A DNA stretch of 64,000 bases from Polynucleobacter sp. 73C-SIWE (GCF_018882465.1 NZ_JACVOK010000002.1:372001-436000), one strand, 5' to 3'. Counted from the stretch's first letter, positions 37,149 through 51,727 are shown. The notes: a model not told the origin generated them from the sequence alone. Numbers and translations are program-made.

Positions 37149-40100
37149 ATGTCTTTTTTCCACTTTTTGCCCGGCGCCGACGCGCTTTCCTCCTTCCGCC
37201 AACAGCGTCTTTTAGCATCTCTAGTAGCGCAAGGTATCGAGCTAGACTCTATTGAGGCGCAATATCTGCACTTCATTTGGTCTGATTTAGCAATAAGCCC
37301 CAAAGAGGAGGAGCTGCTCGCTAGCCTTTTGACCTACGGTCAACCGTTTCATTCCAAAATTCATCAAGGCAAATCTTGGTTTTCTAAGAATTCAGGTTCT
37401 GGCCAAGGTGCCGTTGTTATTCCACGTCTTGGAACAGTATCTCCATGGGCCAGTAAGGCAACTGATATTGCGCGTCAATGTGGATTGAATGTTTTACGTA
37501 TCGAGCGTGGCATACAGTTTGCATGGAAGGCTAAAAAATCATTAAGCCCAGCACTAGAGCAGCTAGCTCTAGCTGCAATTCATGATCGGATGACTGAAAC
37601 TGTTATTCAATCGGTAGATGATGCAAATGCCTTGTATCAAACCCTTGAAGATCGTCCTCTGAGCCGGATCCTAGTTCTAGAGCAGGGTAGGAGTGCTTTA
37701 GATAAAGCCAATCAGGATCTAGGTTTGGCTCTTTCTGATGATGAAGTAGATTATTTAACTGAAAATTTCATTCGTCTTAAACGGAACCCCAGTGATGTAG
37801 AGCTGATCATGTTTGCGCAGGCAAATAGTGAACATTGCCGCCACAAGATTTTCAATTCAAGCTGGACTATCGATGGCGATGATCAAGAGCGTTCATTGTT
37901 TGCAATGATCCGCAATACCCATCAGCTACAACCGAATGGAACCATCGTCGCCTATTCTGATAACTCCGCCGTGATGGCTGGTTGCGAATCAGAGACTTGG
38001 GTTCCTCAAGGCGCTGATCATCGTTATACAAAAGATACTCGTCTGGTCCATACCTTAATGAAGGTAGAAACTCATAATCATCCAACCGCAATAGCACCAT
38101 TCCCAGGGGCATCTACAGGCGCTGGTGGCGAGCTTCGTGATGAGGGCGCTACTGGAGTAGGCGGCCGTCCTAAAGCAGGCTTAACGGGTTTCTCGGTCTC
38201 CAATCTCAATATCCCAGGCACCGATCTCCCTTGGGAAAGTGAAAAGTATGGCAAGCCTGAGCGTATAGCTACACCGTTGCAGATCATGATCGATGGTCCT
38301 TTAGGTGGAGCAGCATTTAATAATGAGTTCGGTCGTCCAATTTTGGGTGGTTATTTCCGAGTATTTGAGCAAACTCTCGATGGCACGCGTCGCGGTTATC
38401 ACAAGCCCATCATGATTGCGGGCGGCATTGGTAGTATCGACTCCATTCATACTCAAAAGAAGGCGATTCAGGCTGGTCACCTATTGATTCAATTGGGCGG
38501 TCCTGGCATGCGCATTGGTATGGGTGGCGCAACAGGCAGTTCTGTTGCCACAGGCACCAATACTGCAGATTTAGATTTTGATTCAGTGCAACGCGGTAAT
38601 CCAGAAATGGAACGTCGTGCTCAAGAAGTGATCAATGCTTGTAGAGCCATGGGTACAAACAACCCAATTATCTCCATACATGATGTTGGCGCTGGCGGTC
38701 TATCAAACGCATTCCCTGAGCTAGCAGATGGTGCAGGTCTGGGTGCTAAATTCAAATTACGTAGTGTGCCGCTTGAAGAGAGCGGCATGAGCCCCGCTGA
38801 AATCTGGTGTAACGAATCTCAAGAGCGCTACGTGTTGGCGATAGAAGCAAAGGATTTAGATTTATTTAAATCTCTTTGTGCGCGTGAGCGCTGCCCATTT
38901 GCGGTGGTTGGAGAAGCCACGACTGAGCGTCAATTGCAGCTAAGTGATTCAAAACAAGATGATGGCGCTGATGCTGCAATGCCAATTGATATGCCAATGG
39001 AAGTATTGCTTGGCAAGCCTCCACGCATGCATCGCGATGTCCAGCGAGTAGCCCAAGAGTTTAATGAACTTAATGTGACAGATGTAGACCTTGCCCAGTC
39101 AGTTGCTTGGGTATTGCAACAACCTACGGTTGCAAGTAAATCATTTTTAATCACTATTGGCGATAGAACTGTTGGCGGCTTAAATGCTCGTGATCAATTT
39201 GTTGGGCCATGGCAAGTACCGGTAGCAGACTGCGCCGTTACCTTAATGGACTACAAAGGCTATCGTGGCGAAGTGATGAGCATGGGAGAAAGAACCCCAG
39301 TTGCAGTCATTGATGCACCAGCTGCTGCTCGAATGGCTGTAGGTGAAGCAATTACCAATCTATTGGCTGCCGACATTCGCTCTTTGGATGATGTGAAGTT
39401 GTCCGCAAACTGGATGGCAGCTTGTGGTGCTCCAGGTGAAGACGCAAAACTGTATGACTCTGTCAAGGCAGTGGGCATGGAGTTATGTCCTGCTCTTGGT
39501 ATTTCAATCCCCGTGGGTAAAGATTCCTTATCGATGGCAACGGCCTGGCAAGATGGCGTTGAGGCAAAGCAAGTTGTTGCCCCTGTTTCATTGATTATTT
39601 CAGCATTTGCTTCCGTACAGGACGTACGTAAAACACTGACTCCTCAATTGAAGCTTAAAGAGAGTAATGGATCAGCGCTTGATACTGAGTTGATTTTGAT
39701 TGATCTTGGTCGCGGCAAAAACCGTATGGCAGGTAGTATTCTTGCCCAGGTTTTAGGACAATCCGGTAAAGAAGCGCCGAATCTAGATCATCCAGAGGAT
39801 TTAAAGAATTTAGCTGTAGCCATTATTGAGCTTCGCAAACAGAATCAGCTGCTGGCTTACCACGATCGCTCCGATGGTGGTTTATTAGCCTGTATTGCTG
39901 AGATGGCATTTGCCTCTCATTGTGGAGTCTCTATTAACGTTGACATGATTGCTGTTGATGCTGGTCAGGAGCCTGACCATGGCGATGCTAAGAACTGGGC
40001 ACAGCAAGTCTCCGGCCGCCGTCATGAACAAACCATGCGTGCTTTATTTAATGAAGAGCTTGGCGCAGTAATTCAGGTTCGCAGGGAGGATCGAGATGCT

Positions 40101-41186
40101 GTATTTTCGGTACTCCGTAAATTGGGTTTAAGTGCATTTAGTCATACCATCGGCAAACCAAATACCAATGGCCGCATTGAAGTGTGGCGCGACGCTAAGA
40201 ATATCTTTGCAGAACCGCGCGAAGTTTTACAAAAGATGTGGACCAATACCAGCTATCAAATTGCTCGCCTGCGAGATAACCCAGCATGTGCCGATAGTGA
40301 GTTTGCTCTTTTAGATAATCTCTCCGACACAGGAATATCCCCTAAGCTGACATTTGATGCTGCAGAAGATATTGCTGCTCCATTTATTCAGAAGAATGCA
40401 CGTCCTAAAGTGGCGATCTTGCGTGAGCAGGGTGTTAACTCCCACGTAGAAATGGCCTATGCCGTTCACTGGGCTGGATTTGATAGTTACGACGTTCATA
40501 TGTCGGATCTATTAAGCGGTAAAGCAAGGCTAGATGATTTCCGTGGATTAATTGCTTGCGGTGGCTTTAGTTATGGTGACGTACTTGGTGCTGGTGAGGG
40601 TTGGGCGAAGACAATTCTCTTTAATCAGCAGTTACGGGATCAATTCTCAAGCTTCTTCACTCGTCAAGATAGTTTCGCCCTAGGTGTTTGTAATGGTTGC
40701 CAGATGATGAGCAATCTTTCTGGAATTATTCCTGGTGCACAGGATTGGCCCAAATTTACCCGTAATCAATCTGAGCAATATGAAGCGCGGTTAGTCATGG
40801 CAGAAGTTCTTGCTTCGCCTTCGATCTTTACGCAAGGCATGGAAGGTAGTCAATTGCCGATTACCATAGCTCATGGTGAAGGTTTCGCCAACTTTAGTCA
40901 GCAAGGCAACTTAGTAAATCTGCAGAAGCAAGGCTTAGCCTCCTTACGCTTTGTCGACCACCAGGGTAATCCAACCGAGACTTATCCATTAAATCCCAAT
41001 GGATCGCCTGGCGGTCTTACAGGGGTAACCACTCCAGATGGCCGTTTTACAGTCATGATGCCGCATCCTGAGCGTGTCTTCAGGGCTGTCCAAATGAGCT
41101 GGTGTCCACCTGAGTGGTTAGATACACCAGACGGCGCAAGCCCATGGTTGCGTTTATTCCGCAATGCGCGCCAATGGGCCAAGTAA
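37149..41186 (+). CDS. purL: Phosphoribosylformylglycinamidine synthase
   Basis: A 1345-residue large-form PurL that converts FGAR to FGAM in purine synthesis with glutamine and ATP. The N-terminal PurS-like and linker domains are followed by the two AIRS-related halves ([32 protein letters not shown]..., and the GGxGxR-type [16 protein letters not shown]) and a C-terminal class I glutaminase with the nucleophile in [12 protein letters not shown] and HGEGFANF. It is slightly longer than the E. coli enzyme (1295). The start may be leaderless. Confidence 0.98.
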   Translation: MSFFHFLPGADALSSFRQQRLLASLVAQGIELDSIEAQYLHFIWSDLAISPKEEELLASLLTYGQPFHSKIHQGKSWFSKNSGSGQGAVVIPRLGTVSPWASKATDIARQCGLNVLRIERGIQFAWKAKKSLSPALEQLALAAIHDRMTETVIQSVDDANALYQTLEDRPLSRILVLEQGRSALDKANQDLGLALSDDEVDYLTENFIRLKRNPSDVELIMFAQANSEHCRHKIFNSSWTIDGDDQERSLFAMIRNTHQLQPNGTIVAYSDNSAVMAGCESETWVPQGADHRYTKDTRLVHTLMKVETHNHPTAIAPFPGASTGAGGELRDEGATGVGGRPKAGLTGFSVSNLNIPGTDLPWESEKYGKPERIATPLQIMIDGPLGGAAFNNEFGRPILGGYFRVFEQTLDGTRRGYHKPIMIAGGIGSIDSIHTQKKAIQAGHLLIQLGGPGMRIGMGGATGSSVATGTNTADLDFDSVQRGNPEMERRAQEVINACRAMGTNNPIISIHDVGAGGLSNAFPELADGAGLGAKFKLRSVPLEESGMSPAEIWCNESQERYVLAIEAKDLDLFKSLCARERCPFAVVGEATTERQLQLSDSKQDDGADAAMPIDMPMEVLLGKPPRMHRDVQRVAQEFNELNVTDVDLAQSVAWVLQQPTVASKSFLITIGDRTVGGLNARDQFVGPWQVPVADCAVTLMDYKGYRGEVMSMGERTPVAVIDAPAAARMAVGEAITNLLAADIRSLDDVKLSANWMAACGAPGEDAKLYDSVKAVGMELCPALGISIPVGKDSLSMATAWQDGVEAKQVVAPVSLIISAFASVQDVRKTLTPQLKLKESNGSALDTELILIDLGRGKNRMAGSILAQVLGQSGKEAPNLDHPEDLKNLAVAIIELRKQNQLLAYHDRSDGGLLACIAEMAFASHCGVSINVDMIAVDAGQEPDHGDAKNWAQQVSGRRHEQTMRALFNEELGAVIQVRREDRDAVFSVLRKLGLSAFSHTIGKPNTNGRIEVWRDAKNIFAEPREVLQKMWTNTSYQIARLRDNPACADSEFALLDNLSDTGISPKLTFDAAEDIAAPFIQKNARPKVAILREQGVNSHVEMAYAVHWAGFDSYDVHMSDLLSGKARLDDFRGLIACGGFSYGDVLGAGEGWAKTILFNQQLRDQFSSFFTRQDSFALGVCNGCQMMSNLSGIIPGAQDWPKFTRNQSEQYEARLVMAEVLASPSIFTQGMEGSQLPITIAHGEGFANFSQQGNLVNLQKQGLASLRFVDHQGNPTETYPLNPNGSPGGLTGVTTPDGRFTVMMPHPERVFRAVQMSWCPPEWLDTPDGASPWLRLFRNARQWAK

Positions 41187-41199
41187 TTCCTAAGCAAAT

Positions 41200-41961
41200 A
41201 TGTTGATGGAGCCGGTAACTTTTTCTGAAAGTGGTGGCATCCGCTACTTGCATTTTGGTACTGAGCTGATTCAAGGGGCAATGCACATTCGCGATCCGAA
41301 TGAGATTTATCTCGAGTACAACCAGCAAATGATGGCTTGGCTATTATTTCTTGAAACCAAGCCGGGCATGCGGGTTGCACAGTTGGGTCTGGGTACCGGG
41401 GCTCTGACTAAGTTCACACATCTTCATTGTCCAGCGGTGAAATCAACTGTGGTTGAACTCAATCCTGCAGTGATTGTCTCTGCAAGAAGCATGTTTTCCA
41501 TGCCAGATGATGATCGTCGACTGGAAACCATTCAAACTGATGCAAAAGTATTTGTGAAGAACTCAAAATACAAGAGTAGTTTTGATGCGGTCCAAGTAGA
41601 TTTATATGATGCCATTTGTGACGGTCCATCTGCCAGCTCTTTGGAGTTTTATAAAGGTTGCCACAACATCTTAAAGGCTCCAGGAGTGCTGACCGTGAAC
41701 CTCTTCTCACGTCATAAGAGTTTTGATATCAATCTCAAAAATATCTGTGAAGCTTTTGATAATCGCGTACTCTTATTTCCAGAATCACATGATTGCAATG
41801 TGGTTGCAATTGCCTTTAAGGGCCCAAAATTAGAGGCTGAATGGCGCGATGTTTCTGCCCGTGCCAAGTTAATCAAAGAAAAAACAGATTTGCCAACCCA
41901 AAAATGGGTTTCGGGCATTAGTCGCGAAAATGCTCGCCAGGAGTCTAAGCTTTCTATTTAA
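41200..41961 (+). CDS. Spermidine-synthase-like SAM-dependent methyltransferase-fold protein
   Basis: A 253-residue Rossmann-fold protein. The cofactor loop is VAQLGLGTGALTKF (about residues 60-73), followed by an acidic residue in VVELNPAVI, a DAKVFV segment and the DAVQVDLYD strand typical of polyamine synthase folds. The canonical GGGDG of true spermidine synthases is replaced, so the propylamine transferase activity is doubtful. Beta-proteobacterial relatives are annotated as spermidine synthase-like. It follows purL after 13 bases and ends before a bidirectional terminator. Confidence 0.75.
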   Translation: MLMEPVTFSESGGIRYLHFGTELIQGAMHIRDPNEIYLEYNQQMMAWLLFLETKPGMRVAQLGLGTGALTKFTHLHCPAVKSTVVELNPAVIVSARSMFSMPDDDRRLETIQTDAKVFVKNSKYKSSFDAVQVDLYDAICDGPSASSLEFYKGCHNILKAPGVLTVNLFSRHKSFDINLKNICEAFDNRVLLFPESHDCNVVAIAFKGPKLEAEWRDVSARAKLIKEKTDLPTQKWVSGISRENARQESKLSI

Positions 41962-41975
41962 CCGTATACGGATCA

Positions 41976-42007
41976 GAAAAAAGGCGATCAAACGATCGCC
42001 TTTTTAT
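41976..42007. terminator. Bidirectional intrinsic terminator
   Basis: Perfect 12-bp stem: AAAAAGGCGATC (41978-41989), loop AAAC, GATCGCCTTTTT (41994-42005). It separates the methyltransferase-like gene and the convergent acnB. Confidence 0.92.
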
Positions 42008-42029
42008 TTGCAGCCTGTAAATTTCTCAT

Positions 42030-44615
42030 TTAAACAGTCACAGTATCTGCAACATCACTAAATGACTTCAGTTTGTCAAAGCTCATGTATCTGTATACAT
42101 CGCCAGCCTTAGCATCTAGTGCCTTCACTTGCTCTAAATACTCAGCTGGAGTAGGCAGGCGCCCCAAGAGGGCGGCAACAGAGGCCAATTCAGCAGAAGC
42201 TAAATACACTCGAGTATCGATGCCTAAGCGGTTAGGGAAGTTACGTGTAGAGGTTGATACGGCCGTAGAGCCTTTACGGATCTGCGCTTGATTACCCATG
42301 CAGAGTGAACAGCCTGGGCTTTCCATGCGTGCGCCAGCTGCACCCAACATACCGTAGTAGCCTTCTTCCATCAACACCATCGCATCCATCTTGGTTGGAG
42401 GAGCTACCCATAAACGGGTTGGCATATCTTTCTTGCCTTGCAAGACTTGACCGGCTGCGCGGAAGTGTCCAATGTTGGTCATGCAGGAGCCAATAAAGAC
42501 TTCATCAATCTTGTCGCCAGCAACCTCAGACAATACTTTTACATCATCTGGATCATTAGGGCATGCAAGGATTGGCTCTTTGATTTCATCAATATTGATT
42601 TCGATGATCTCTGCATAGTCAGCATTTGCATCAGGTTGCAGCAATTGCGGGTTTGCAATCCAAGCTTCCATGGCTTTGATGCGACGGCCAAGAGTACGCT
42701 TGTCTTCATAGCCATTTGCAATCATCCACTTCATCAAAGTGATATTAGATTGCATGTACTCAATAATCGGCTCTTTGTTCAAATGAACAGTGCAACCACC
42801 GGCAGAGCGTTCAGCAGAAGCATCTGATAATTCAAATGCTTGTTCAACCTTCAGGTCAGGCAGACCTTCGATTTCTAGAATGCGGCCAGAGAAAATATTT
42901 TTCTTGCCTTGCTTCTCAACAGTCAATAATCCTTTTTTGATTGCATATAAAGGAATGGCGTTGACCAGGTCACGCAAGGTGATACCAGGCTGCATCTTTC
43001 CTTTGAAACGAACTAAAACAGACTCCGGCATATCCAAAGGCATAACACCAGTCGCTGCGGCAAAAGCAACCAAGCCGGAGCCAGCAGGGAAGGAAATGCC
43101 GATTGGGAAGCGGGTGTGGCTATCGCCACCGGTACCGCAGGTATCAGGAAGCAGCAAACGGTTTAACCAGCTATGAATCACACCATCACCCGGACGCAAT
43201 GCAACACCACCTCGATTGGTCATGAATGGTGGTAGCTCGTGTTGAGTGCGAATATCTACTGGCTTTGGATAAGCGGAGGTATGGCAGAAAGATTGCATCA
43301 CTAAATCGGAAGAGAAGCCTAAGCAAGCTAAATCTTTCAATTCGTCACGCGTCATAGGACCAGTTGTATCTTGGGAGCCAACAGTAGTCATATGTGGTTC
43401 GCAGTAGGTGCCAGGACGTATGCCTTGTCCTTCTGGTAAACCACATGCACGTCCAACCATCTTTTGGGCCAGGCTGAAACCTTTTTTATTATCAGGCGGG
43501 CTTACTGGGAGACGGAATTCTGTTGAAGCAGGCAAGCCTAATGCTGCACGGGCTTTTGCGGTTAAACCTCGCCCTACTATCAATGGGATACGACCGCCAG
43601 CACGCACTTCATCCAAAATTACTGGTGATTTGAGTGAGAATGCAGCAATCTCTTTGCCGTTTTTAAATGCTTTACCTTCATATGGACGCAACTCAATCTC
43701 ATCGCCCATATTCATCTGAGATACATCTAGTTCAATTGGTAGCGCACCAGAATCTTCCATAGTATTAAAGAAGATTGGAGCAATATTGCCACCAAGACAA
43801 ACGCCACCAAAGCGCTTGTTTGGTACGAATGGGATATCTTGACCAGTCCACCAGAGAACAGAGTTGGTAGCAGATTTACGTGATGAGCCTGTGCCAACAA
43901 CATCACCAACGTAGGCAATTTGATTGCCCTTTTTCTGGAGAGCAGCGATTTGCTTCATTGGGCCACGAACACCAGATTCATCAGGTTCGATACCAGCACG
44001 TGGGTTCTTCAGCATGATCGTTGCATGTAACGGAATATCTGGGCGGCTCCACGCATCAGGGGCAGGAGACAAGTCATCTGTATTCGTCTCACCAGTCACT
44101 TTAAATACTGTGAGCTTCATGCTTTCTGGAACTGCAGGGCGGCTAGTAAACCAGTCTGCATCGGCCCAGCTTTTCATTACAGCTTTTGCATTTGCATTCC
44201 CTTTTTCAGCTAACTCAAGCACATCATTGAAATAATCAAACATCAAGAGTGTTTTCTTGAGAGCTTCAGCAGCAACAGTCCCACATTCAGCATCACTTAA
44301 TAATTCAACCAAAGGTTTAATGTTGTAGCCACCAAGCATGGTGCCCAATAGTTCGGTAGCTTTTACGCGCGAAATCAGCGGTGATTTTTCTGTGCCTTTT
44401 GCAACTGCATCCAGAAATTCTGCCTTTACCTTGGCGGCTTCATCGACGCCAGCAGGGACACGATTCGTAATGAGTTCTACAAGCTCAGCCTCTTTACCTG
44501 ATGGTGGATTTTTTAATAACTTCACCAGTTCAGCAGTCTGATCCTTAGTTAATGGGAGGGCAGGTATACCAAGGGCTGCGCGTTCAGCAACATGGGCGTT
44601 GTAGGCTTCTAACAT
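42030..44615 (-). CDS. acnB: Aconitate hydratase B
   Basis: An 861-residue AcnB, with the order characteristic of the B type: N-terminal HEAT-like domain, then the swivel domain ([21 protein letters not shown]), then the Fe-S catalytic domains. The cluster cysteines are seen in FIGSCMTN and [34 protein letters not shown] holds another active-site block. It isomerises citrate and isocitrate in the TCA cycle and probably also 2-methylisocitrate. A TATAAT lies 67 bases ahead of the ATG on this strand. Confidence 0.97.
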   Translation of the reverse strand: MLEAYNAHVAERAALGIPALPLTKDQTAELVKLLKNPPSGKEAELVELITNRVPAGVDEAAKVKAEFLDAVAKGTEKSPLISRVKATELLGTMLGGYNIKPLVELLSDAECGTVAAEALKKTLLMFDYFNDVLELAEKGNANAKAVMKSWADADWFTSRPAVPESMKLTVFKVTGETNTDDLSPAPDAWSRPDIPLHATIMLKNPRAGIEPDESGVRGPMKQIAALQKKGNQIAYVGDVVGTGSSRKSATNSVLWWTGQDIPFVPNKRFGGVCLGGNIAPIFFNTMEDSGALPIELDVSQMNMGDEIELRPYEGKAFKNGKEIAAFSLKSPVILDEVRAGGRIPLIVGRGLTAKARAALGLPASTEFRLPVSPPDNKKGFSLAQKMVGRACGLPEGQGIRPGTYCEPHMTTVGSQDTTGPMTRDELKDLACLGFSSDLVMQSFCHTSAYPKPVDIRTQHELPPFMTNRGGVALRPGDGVIHSWLNRLLLPDTCGTGGDSHTRFPIGISFPAGSGLVAFAAATGVMPLDMPESVLVRFKGKMQPGITLRDLVNAIPLYAIKKGLLTVEKQGKKNIFSGRILEIEGLPDLKVEQAFELSDASAERSAGGCTVHLNKEPIIEYMQSNITLMKWMIANGYEDKRTLGRRIKAMEAWIANPQLLQPDANADYAEIIEINIDEIKEPILACPNDPDDVKVLSEVAGDKIDEVFIGSCMTNIGHFRAAGQVLQGKKDMPTRLWVAPPTKMDAMVLMEEGYYGMLGAAGARMESPGCSLCMGNQAQIRKGSTAVSTSTRNFPNRLGIDTRVYLASAELASVAALLGRLPTPAEYLEQVKALDAKAGDVYRYMSFDKLKSFSDVADTVTV

Positions 44616-44682
44616 TGTGTTTCCTATGAGGTAAATGTGATCAATAGAAAGACTAAACAGGAATTCTCTCCCGAATCAGGTC

Positions 44683-44688
44683 ATTATA
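44683..44688 (-). promoter_or_regulatory. Probable -10 box of acnB
   Basis: Perfect TATAAT on the minus strand (44688-44683) in the 167-base gap upstream of acnB, giving a leader of about 60 bases that ends with an AGGAA ribosome site. The -35 region is AT-rich without a good match. Confidence 0.45.
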
Positions 44689-44782
44689 GTTGCAATTTTA
44701 AGTCTTATATAAGAGTTTAAACCCTAAAAAATCAGCCAATAGAAATGCAATTACGGCTCTAATTAAGGCTTTTTAGACCAAA

Positions 44783-44971
44783 TTAGAGGATTTGCTCTTC
44801 CTTTAGGGCCCAAACTAAGGCTACGACCCAGCCAATAAGTGACCATCCCAAAAAGAGGTTTAAGGCAAAAATAGCGCCTGAATTAGCCCGTTTTCTATTA
44901 AATGCAATCGCAAAGGGTAAGAAATAAAAGAGGGATAAAAGACTGATGAGAACGGCAAATAGGAGGCGCAT
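44783..44971 (-). CDS. Small two-helix membrane protein, superinfection-immunity (Imm) family-like
   Basis: A 62-residue protein made of two membrane segments (LLFAVLISLLSLFYFLPFAIAF and the GAIFALNLFLGWSLIGWVVALVWAL region) joined by a short basic loop NRKRANSG. The pattern aIfaLNlfLGWs.iGWvvALvWAlk matches the superinfection immunity family named after phage T4 Imm, which is also widespread in bacterial chromosomes. No phage genes are nearby, so a defence role is not implied. It stands alone between acnB and pyrG. Confidence 0.7.
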   Translation of the reverse strand: MRLLFAVLISLLSLFYFLPFAIAFNRKRANSGAIFALNLFLGWSLIGWVVALVWALKEEQIL

Positions 44972-45063
44972 AGGGGTGGCTTGAGGTCAAAAATAATGAG
45001 ATTTGAGCAATATTCTCAATATATAAGCAATTTTGAAAGTTCCTTAAATTTTATGGCTATCGT

Positions 45064-45069
45064 TATAAT
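45064..45069 (+). promoter_or_regulatory. Probable -10 box of pyrG
   Basis: TATAAT 25 bases before the pyrG ATG at 45095. The matching -35 is weak. Confidence 0.45.
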
Positions 45070-45091
45070 TACTTTTTCCAACAGAGCTTAA

Positions 45092-46756
<1,665 letters not shown>

Positions 46757-46765
46757 GGGGGTACT

Positions 46766-47629
46766 ATGAGCACATTCAAGCTATGCGGTTTCGATGTAGG
46801 CCTAGACAAGCGTTTTTTCTTAATCGCAGGAACTTGCGTGATTGAATCTGAGCAGTCTGCTATTGATGTTGCAAGTCAGTTAAAAGAAATTACCAGCGCA
46901 TTACAAATACCGTTTATCTACAAGTCTTCATTTGATAAAGCCAACCGCTCATCTGGAAATTCATTTCGTGGTTTAGGAATGGATAAGGGGCTGGAGATAC
47001 TGGCTAAGGTTAAAAAGGAAGTGGGTGTCCCAATTTTGACTGATGTGCATGACATCAGCGAAATCGAGGCCGTATCCAAAGTAGTTGATGTGATTCAAAC
47101 GCCAGCCTTCTTATGCAGACAAACTGATTTCATCCGTGCATGCGCTCAAAGCGGTAAGCCTGTAAATTTCAAGAAGGGTCAGTTCTTATCGCCACATGAG
47201 ATGCTTAATGTCATTGAAAAGGCACGAGTAGCAGCTAAGGAAGTCAATCTTCCAGATCAATTTATGGTTTGTGAGCGTGGCGCTTCATTTGGCTATAACA
47301 ACCTAGTTTCTGATATGCGTAGTCTAGCAATATTGCGTGAAGCACATGCACCAGTTGTTTTTGATGCTACGCATTCTGTTCAATTACCTGGTGGCCAAGG
47401 TACTGCGAGTGGCGGCCAGAGAGAGTTTGTACCAGTTCTGGCTCGTGCGGCAGTAGCAGTTGGTATTAGCGGCCTGTTTATGGAAACCCATCCGGACCCA
47501 TCTAAAGCCTTATCTGACGGTCCTAATGCGGTTCCCTTGCATCACATGAAAGAGTTGCTGGAATCACTAGTAGAGATTGATTCAGTAGTTAAATCTAGCG
47601 GCCCATTTTTAGAAAATAGCTTTAAATAA
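46766..47629 (+). CDS. kdsA: 3-deoxy-8-phosphooctulonate synthase
   Basis: A 287-residue TIM-barrel enzyme that condenses phosphoenolpyruvate with arabinose 5-phosphate to Kdo-8-P for lipopolysaccharide. Landmarks are [45 protein letters not shown] and METHPDPS. It follows pyrG after nine bases and precedes eno, so PEP-using enzymes sit side by side. Confidence 0.97.
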   Translation: MSTFKLCGFDVGLDKRFFLIAGTCVIESEQSAIDVASQLKEITSALQIPFIYKSSFDKANRSSGNSFRGLGMDKGLEILAKVKKEVGVPILTDVHDISEIEAVSKVVDVIQTPAFLCRQTDFIRACAQSGKPVNFKKGQFLSPHEMLNVIEKARVAAKEVNLPDQFMVCERGASFGYNNLVSDMRSLAILREAHAPVVFDATHSVQLPGGQGTASGGQREFVPVLARAAVAVGISGLFMETHPDPSKALSDGPNAVPLHHMKELLESLVEIDSVVKSSGPFLENSFK

Positions 47630-47648
47630 ATTGCAGCAGATTTATTAA

Positions 47649-48974
<1,326 letters not shown>

Positions 48975-48990
48975 AAAAGATTTATCTCTT

Positions 48991-49296
48991 ATGCGGATAG
49001 TTATCTACTCGATGCTGGTTTTGCTTATAGCAATCCAGTACCCACTTTGGTTGGGTAAGGGTGGATGGCTCAAAGTGTATGAGATGGAAAAACAGGTAGA
49101 GCTACAGGAAGCTAAAAATAGTCTCCTGGCTCTTCGCAATGCAAAATTAGCTGGTGATGTTAAAGACTTGAAAGATGGAACGCGCGCGATTGAAGAGCGG
49201 GCTAGAGCAGAACACGGCTTCATTAAAGAGGGTGAGTTTTTTGTGCAAATCTTGCCAGTCGATAAATCTGCTGCATCTACAGAAATTAAGCAATAA
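48991..49296 (+). CDS. ftsB: Cell division protein FtsB
   Basis: A 101-residue bitopic protein: a short N-terminus, one membrane segment (IVIYSMLVLLIAIQYPLW), then a periplasmic coiled coil (about residues 30-65, VYEMEKQVELQEAKNSLLAL) and a C-terminal segment EERARAEHGFIKEGEFFVQIL typical of the DivIC/FtsB family. It forms the FtsQLB complex that signals divisome activation. Placement directly after eno is the standard context. Confidence 0.94.
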   Translation: MRIVIYSMLVLLIAIQYPLWLGKGGWLKVYEMEKQVELQEAKNSLLALRNAKLAGDVKDLKDGTRAIEERARAEHGFIKEGEFFVQILPVDKSAASTEIKQ

Positions 49297-49299
49297 TTT

Positions 49300-50265
49300 T
49301 TAGTGTCCGCTAGAGGGCGGCCGAGTAGCATCACTCAGTAAATCAGTTTTAAAGACCTGTAAACAATCTACGGCGTCAAAGCGATATGGTTTTGCGCAAA
49401 ATTCGCAAACAGTTTCAACCGCGCCTTGTTCATCCAGTATTCCTTGTACCTCTTCTTCGCCAAGCATTCTTAAGACATCAGCAACTTTTTTACGTGAGCA
49501 ACGGCAAGAGAAGCGAATTTGTCGAGGTGGAAAACTGCGTACCCCGTTTTCGCTAGATTCCTCTAAAAATAGTCGTCTTAAGATCGTTTCAGGCGTGAGG
49601 GTGAGGAGCTCTTCGTCAGTAATAGTCTCGCCTAAAGTCTGGATACGTGTCCAACCTTCAGCAGCGGTCTGAGGATCAAGGTGAGCATGCCCGCCGGAAT
49701 CTGGCATACGCTGCAACAGCAGCCCGCCAATATGTGAATCGTTTGAAGTTAACCAAATCCTGGTCTCTAACTGCTCAGAATTTTGCATATATAGTCCAAT
49801 CGCCTCTGCAGCGCTCGATACAGGCTTCATCACATTGCCACGCTCTTCTTGGAGGGCGACTATGCCCTGGTATGGCGGCTGGCCTGGTTCACGTTCTGAC
49901 GGATCTAAGGTGATGACGAGCCTTCCAGAGTTATTCGCATCTAATAGCTCACCTAAGCTGGCATTGGGATTGATTTCTGATGGGTCTACGGACAGCTTGA
50001 CGGTAGCTCGCATCGATAAATCAGACTTGCATTCAACAACTAGCAGTTGAATTGGTCCTTTACTTTGAGCTTGAATAATCAATGTTCCATCAAACTTCAG
50101 GCTAGCGCTAAGGAGGGTGGCTGCGCCAACAAAATCCCCCAGGATACGGCGCACCACTGGCGGATCGTCGCGACGCTCTAAAACAGCCTGCCAAGCCGTG
50201 CTGATTGAGACAATCTCCCCGCGAACCGGGGCTCCATCACAGACAAATACTAGTAATTCATTCAT
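49300..50265 (-). CDS. hslO: Redox-regulated chaperone Hsp33
   Basis: A 321-residue holdase activated by oxidation. The core domain shows RGEIVSIS and the central sheet; the C-terminal redox switch holds zinc by four cysteines in CRCSRKK and CEFCAKPY (CxC...CxxC). The ATG has no Shine-Dalgarno, but TTGGCG-N18-GATACT ends seven bases ahead of it, which predicts a leaderless message. It is divergent from gltX and its promoter overlaps the gltX promoter. Confidence 0.96.
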   Translation of the reverse strand: MNELLVFVCDGAPVRGEIVSISTAWQAVLERRDDPPVVRRILGDFVGAATLLSASLKFDGTLIIQAQSKGPIQLLVVECKSDLSMRATVKLSVDPSEINPNASLGELLDANNSGRLVITLDPSEREPGQPPYQGIVALQEERGNVMKPVSSAAEAIGLYMQNSEQLETRIWLTSNDSHIGGLLLQRMPDSGGHAHLDPQTAAEGWTRIQTLGETITDEELLTLTPETILRRLFLEESSENGVRSFPPRQIRFSCRCSRKKVADVLRMLGEEEVQGILDEQGAVETVCEFCAKPYRFDAVDCLQVFKTDLLSDATRPPSSGH

Positions 50266-50272
50266 AGGGCAA

Positions 50273-50302
50273 AGTATCCACGTTTTTCAATTTTGCCGCC
50301 AA
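50273..50302 (-). promoter_or_regulatory. Predicted hslO promoter
   Basis: TTGGCG (50302-50297), 18-base spacer, GATACT (50278-50273), then seven bases to the ATG at 50265. It overlaps the gltX -35 box on the opposite strand. Confidence 0.5.
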
Positions 50303-50322
50303 TTTGCCTGACCTGAGATAAT
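50293..50322 (+). promoter_or_regulatory. Predicted gltX promoter
   Basis: TTGCCG (50293-50298), 18-base spacer, GATAAT (50317-50322), then seven bases to the ATG at 50330. Spacing mirrors the hslO promoter. No Shine-Dalgarno precedes the ATG. Confidence 0.55.
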
Positions 50323-50329
50323 GTGATTT

Positions 50330-51727
50330 ATGCATATTCGTACACGTTTCGCCCCCAGTCCCACGGGCTTTATTCACTTGGGCAATCTCCGTAGCGCTCT
50401 CTACCCCTGGGCGTTTGCACGTCATAATAAAGGTGACTTCATTCTTCGTATTGAAGATACTGATGTAGAGCGCTCCACCCAAGAAGCTGTCGACGTGATT
50501 ATTGAGGGTATGTCTTGGCTTGGACTTGATTTAGATGAAGGCCCAATCTACCAGATGCAGCGTATTGATCGCTATCGCGAAGTCGTCAAGCAGATGATGG
50601 ATAGCGGTCTTGCCTATCCTTGCTATATGAGCGAGGAAGAGTTGAATGCGCTTCGTGACCAGCAAATGGCCAATAAAGAAAAGCCACGTTATAACGGTTT
50701 ATGGAGACCTGAGCCTGGCAAAACCTTGCCGCCGATTCCTGAGGGTGTTCAACCAGTGATCCGCTTTAAAAATCCTATTGGTGGATCGGTGATCTGGGAG
50801 GATGCAGTAAAGGGTAAGATTGAAATTAGCAATGATGAGTTAGATGATCTTGTGATTGCTCGCCCAGATGGCACGCCAACGTACAACTTTTGTGTCGTGG
50901 TCGATGACTTGGATATGAAGATCACGCATGTGATCCGTGGTGATGATCACGTCAATAACACGCCTCGTCAAATTAATATCATGAAGGCTCTGGGTGGAGC
51001 GCCGCCTGTATACGCACATTTGCCGACAGTTCTGAATGATTCTGGCGAGAAGATGAGCAAGCGTAATGGCGCAATGAGCGTACGTGATTATCAAAAAGCA
51101 GGTTATTTACCTGAGGCTATTCTGAATTACTTGGCTCGCTTAGGTTGGTCACATGGCGATGCAGAGGTATTTACAAAAGAACAGTTTGTGGATTGGTTTG
51201 ATTTGGCCAGCCTCGGCCGTTCACCAGCGCAACACAATCCAGAGAAATTACTTTGGTTAAACCACCAATATATTCAGAATGCAGATCCAGCAAAATTAGC
51301 GCAGGCTACCAAACCTTTTGCACATCAATTGGGTATCGATACAGAAAATGGGCCAAGTTTTGTTGAAGTCGTTGGACTCTTAAAAGATCGTGCGAATACA
51401 TTAATTGAAATTGCAGAAGGGGCCAAGCTCTTTTACTTGCCAGCACCATCGCATACTGCTGAGCAGATTGCTGCCAACATTCCAGAATCTATTGTTCCTG
51501 CGTTAAAGGATTTAATTCTTGCCATTCAAAATGCAACTGCTACAAAAGAGGCTTACGCCGCAGCATTTAAAGAGGTGCTAGCCAAGCATGGACTCAAAAT
51601 GCCGGCCTTGGCAATGCCTGTTCGCTACGCATTATTCGCTACAACCCAGACCCCAGCGATTGATTCAGTATTGATGGTATTGGGCCGGGACGAGGTGCTG
51701 AAAAGGCTCTCAAAGGTAGTCCACTAG
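50330..51727 (+). CDS. gltX: Glutamyl-tRNA synthetase
   Basis: A 465-residue class I synthetase. The HIGH-like motif is in [18 protein letters not shown] at the N-terminus, the KMSKS-like motif in [12 protein letters not shown] (about residues 240-251), and the C-terminal anticodon-binding helices follow. It charges tRNA-Glu; a tRNA-Glu gene lies about 200 bases downstream. It may be translated from a leaderless message. Confidence 0.97.
   Translation: MHIRTRFAPSPTGFIHLGNLRSALYPWAFARHNKGDFILRIEDTDVERSTQEAVDVIIEGMSWLGLDLDEGPIYQMQRIDRYREVVKQMMDSGLAYPCYMSEEELNALRDQQMANKEKPRYNGLWRPEPGKTLPPIPEGVQPVIRFKNPIGGSVIWEDAVKGKIEISNDELDDLVIARPDGTPTYNFCVVVDDLDMKITHVIRGDDHVNNTPRQINIMKALGGAPPVYAHLPTVLNDSGEKMSKRNGAMSVRDYQKAGYLPEAILNYLARLGWSHGDAEVFTKEQFVDWFDLASLGRSPAQHNPEKLLWLNHQYIQNADPAKLAQATKPFAHQLGIDTENGPSFVEVVGLLKDRANTLIEIAEGAKLFYLPAPSHTAEQIAANIPESIVPALKDLILAIQNATATKEAYAAAFKEVLAKHGLKMPALAMPVRYALFATTQTPAIDSVLMVLGRDEVLKRLSKVVH

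Noticed and set aside
41200..41961. True spermidine synthase
   Set aside because: The fold fits, but the GGGDG-type substrate motif is replaced by LGLGTG, so only a spermidine-synthase-like label is justified.
42438..43719. Several plus-strand frames of 100-130 codons inside acnB
   Set aside because: All are antisense shadows of a clear aconitase gene.
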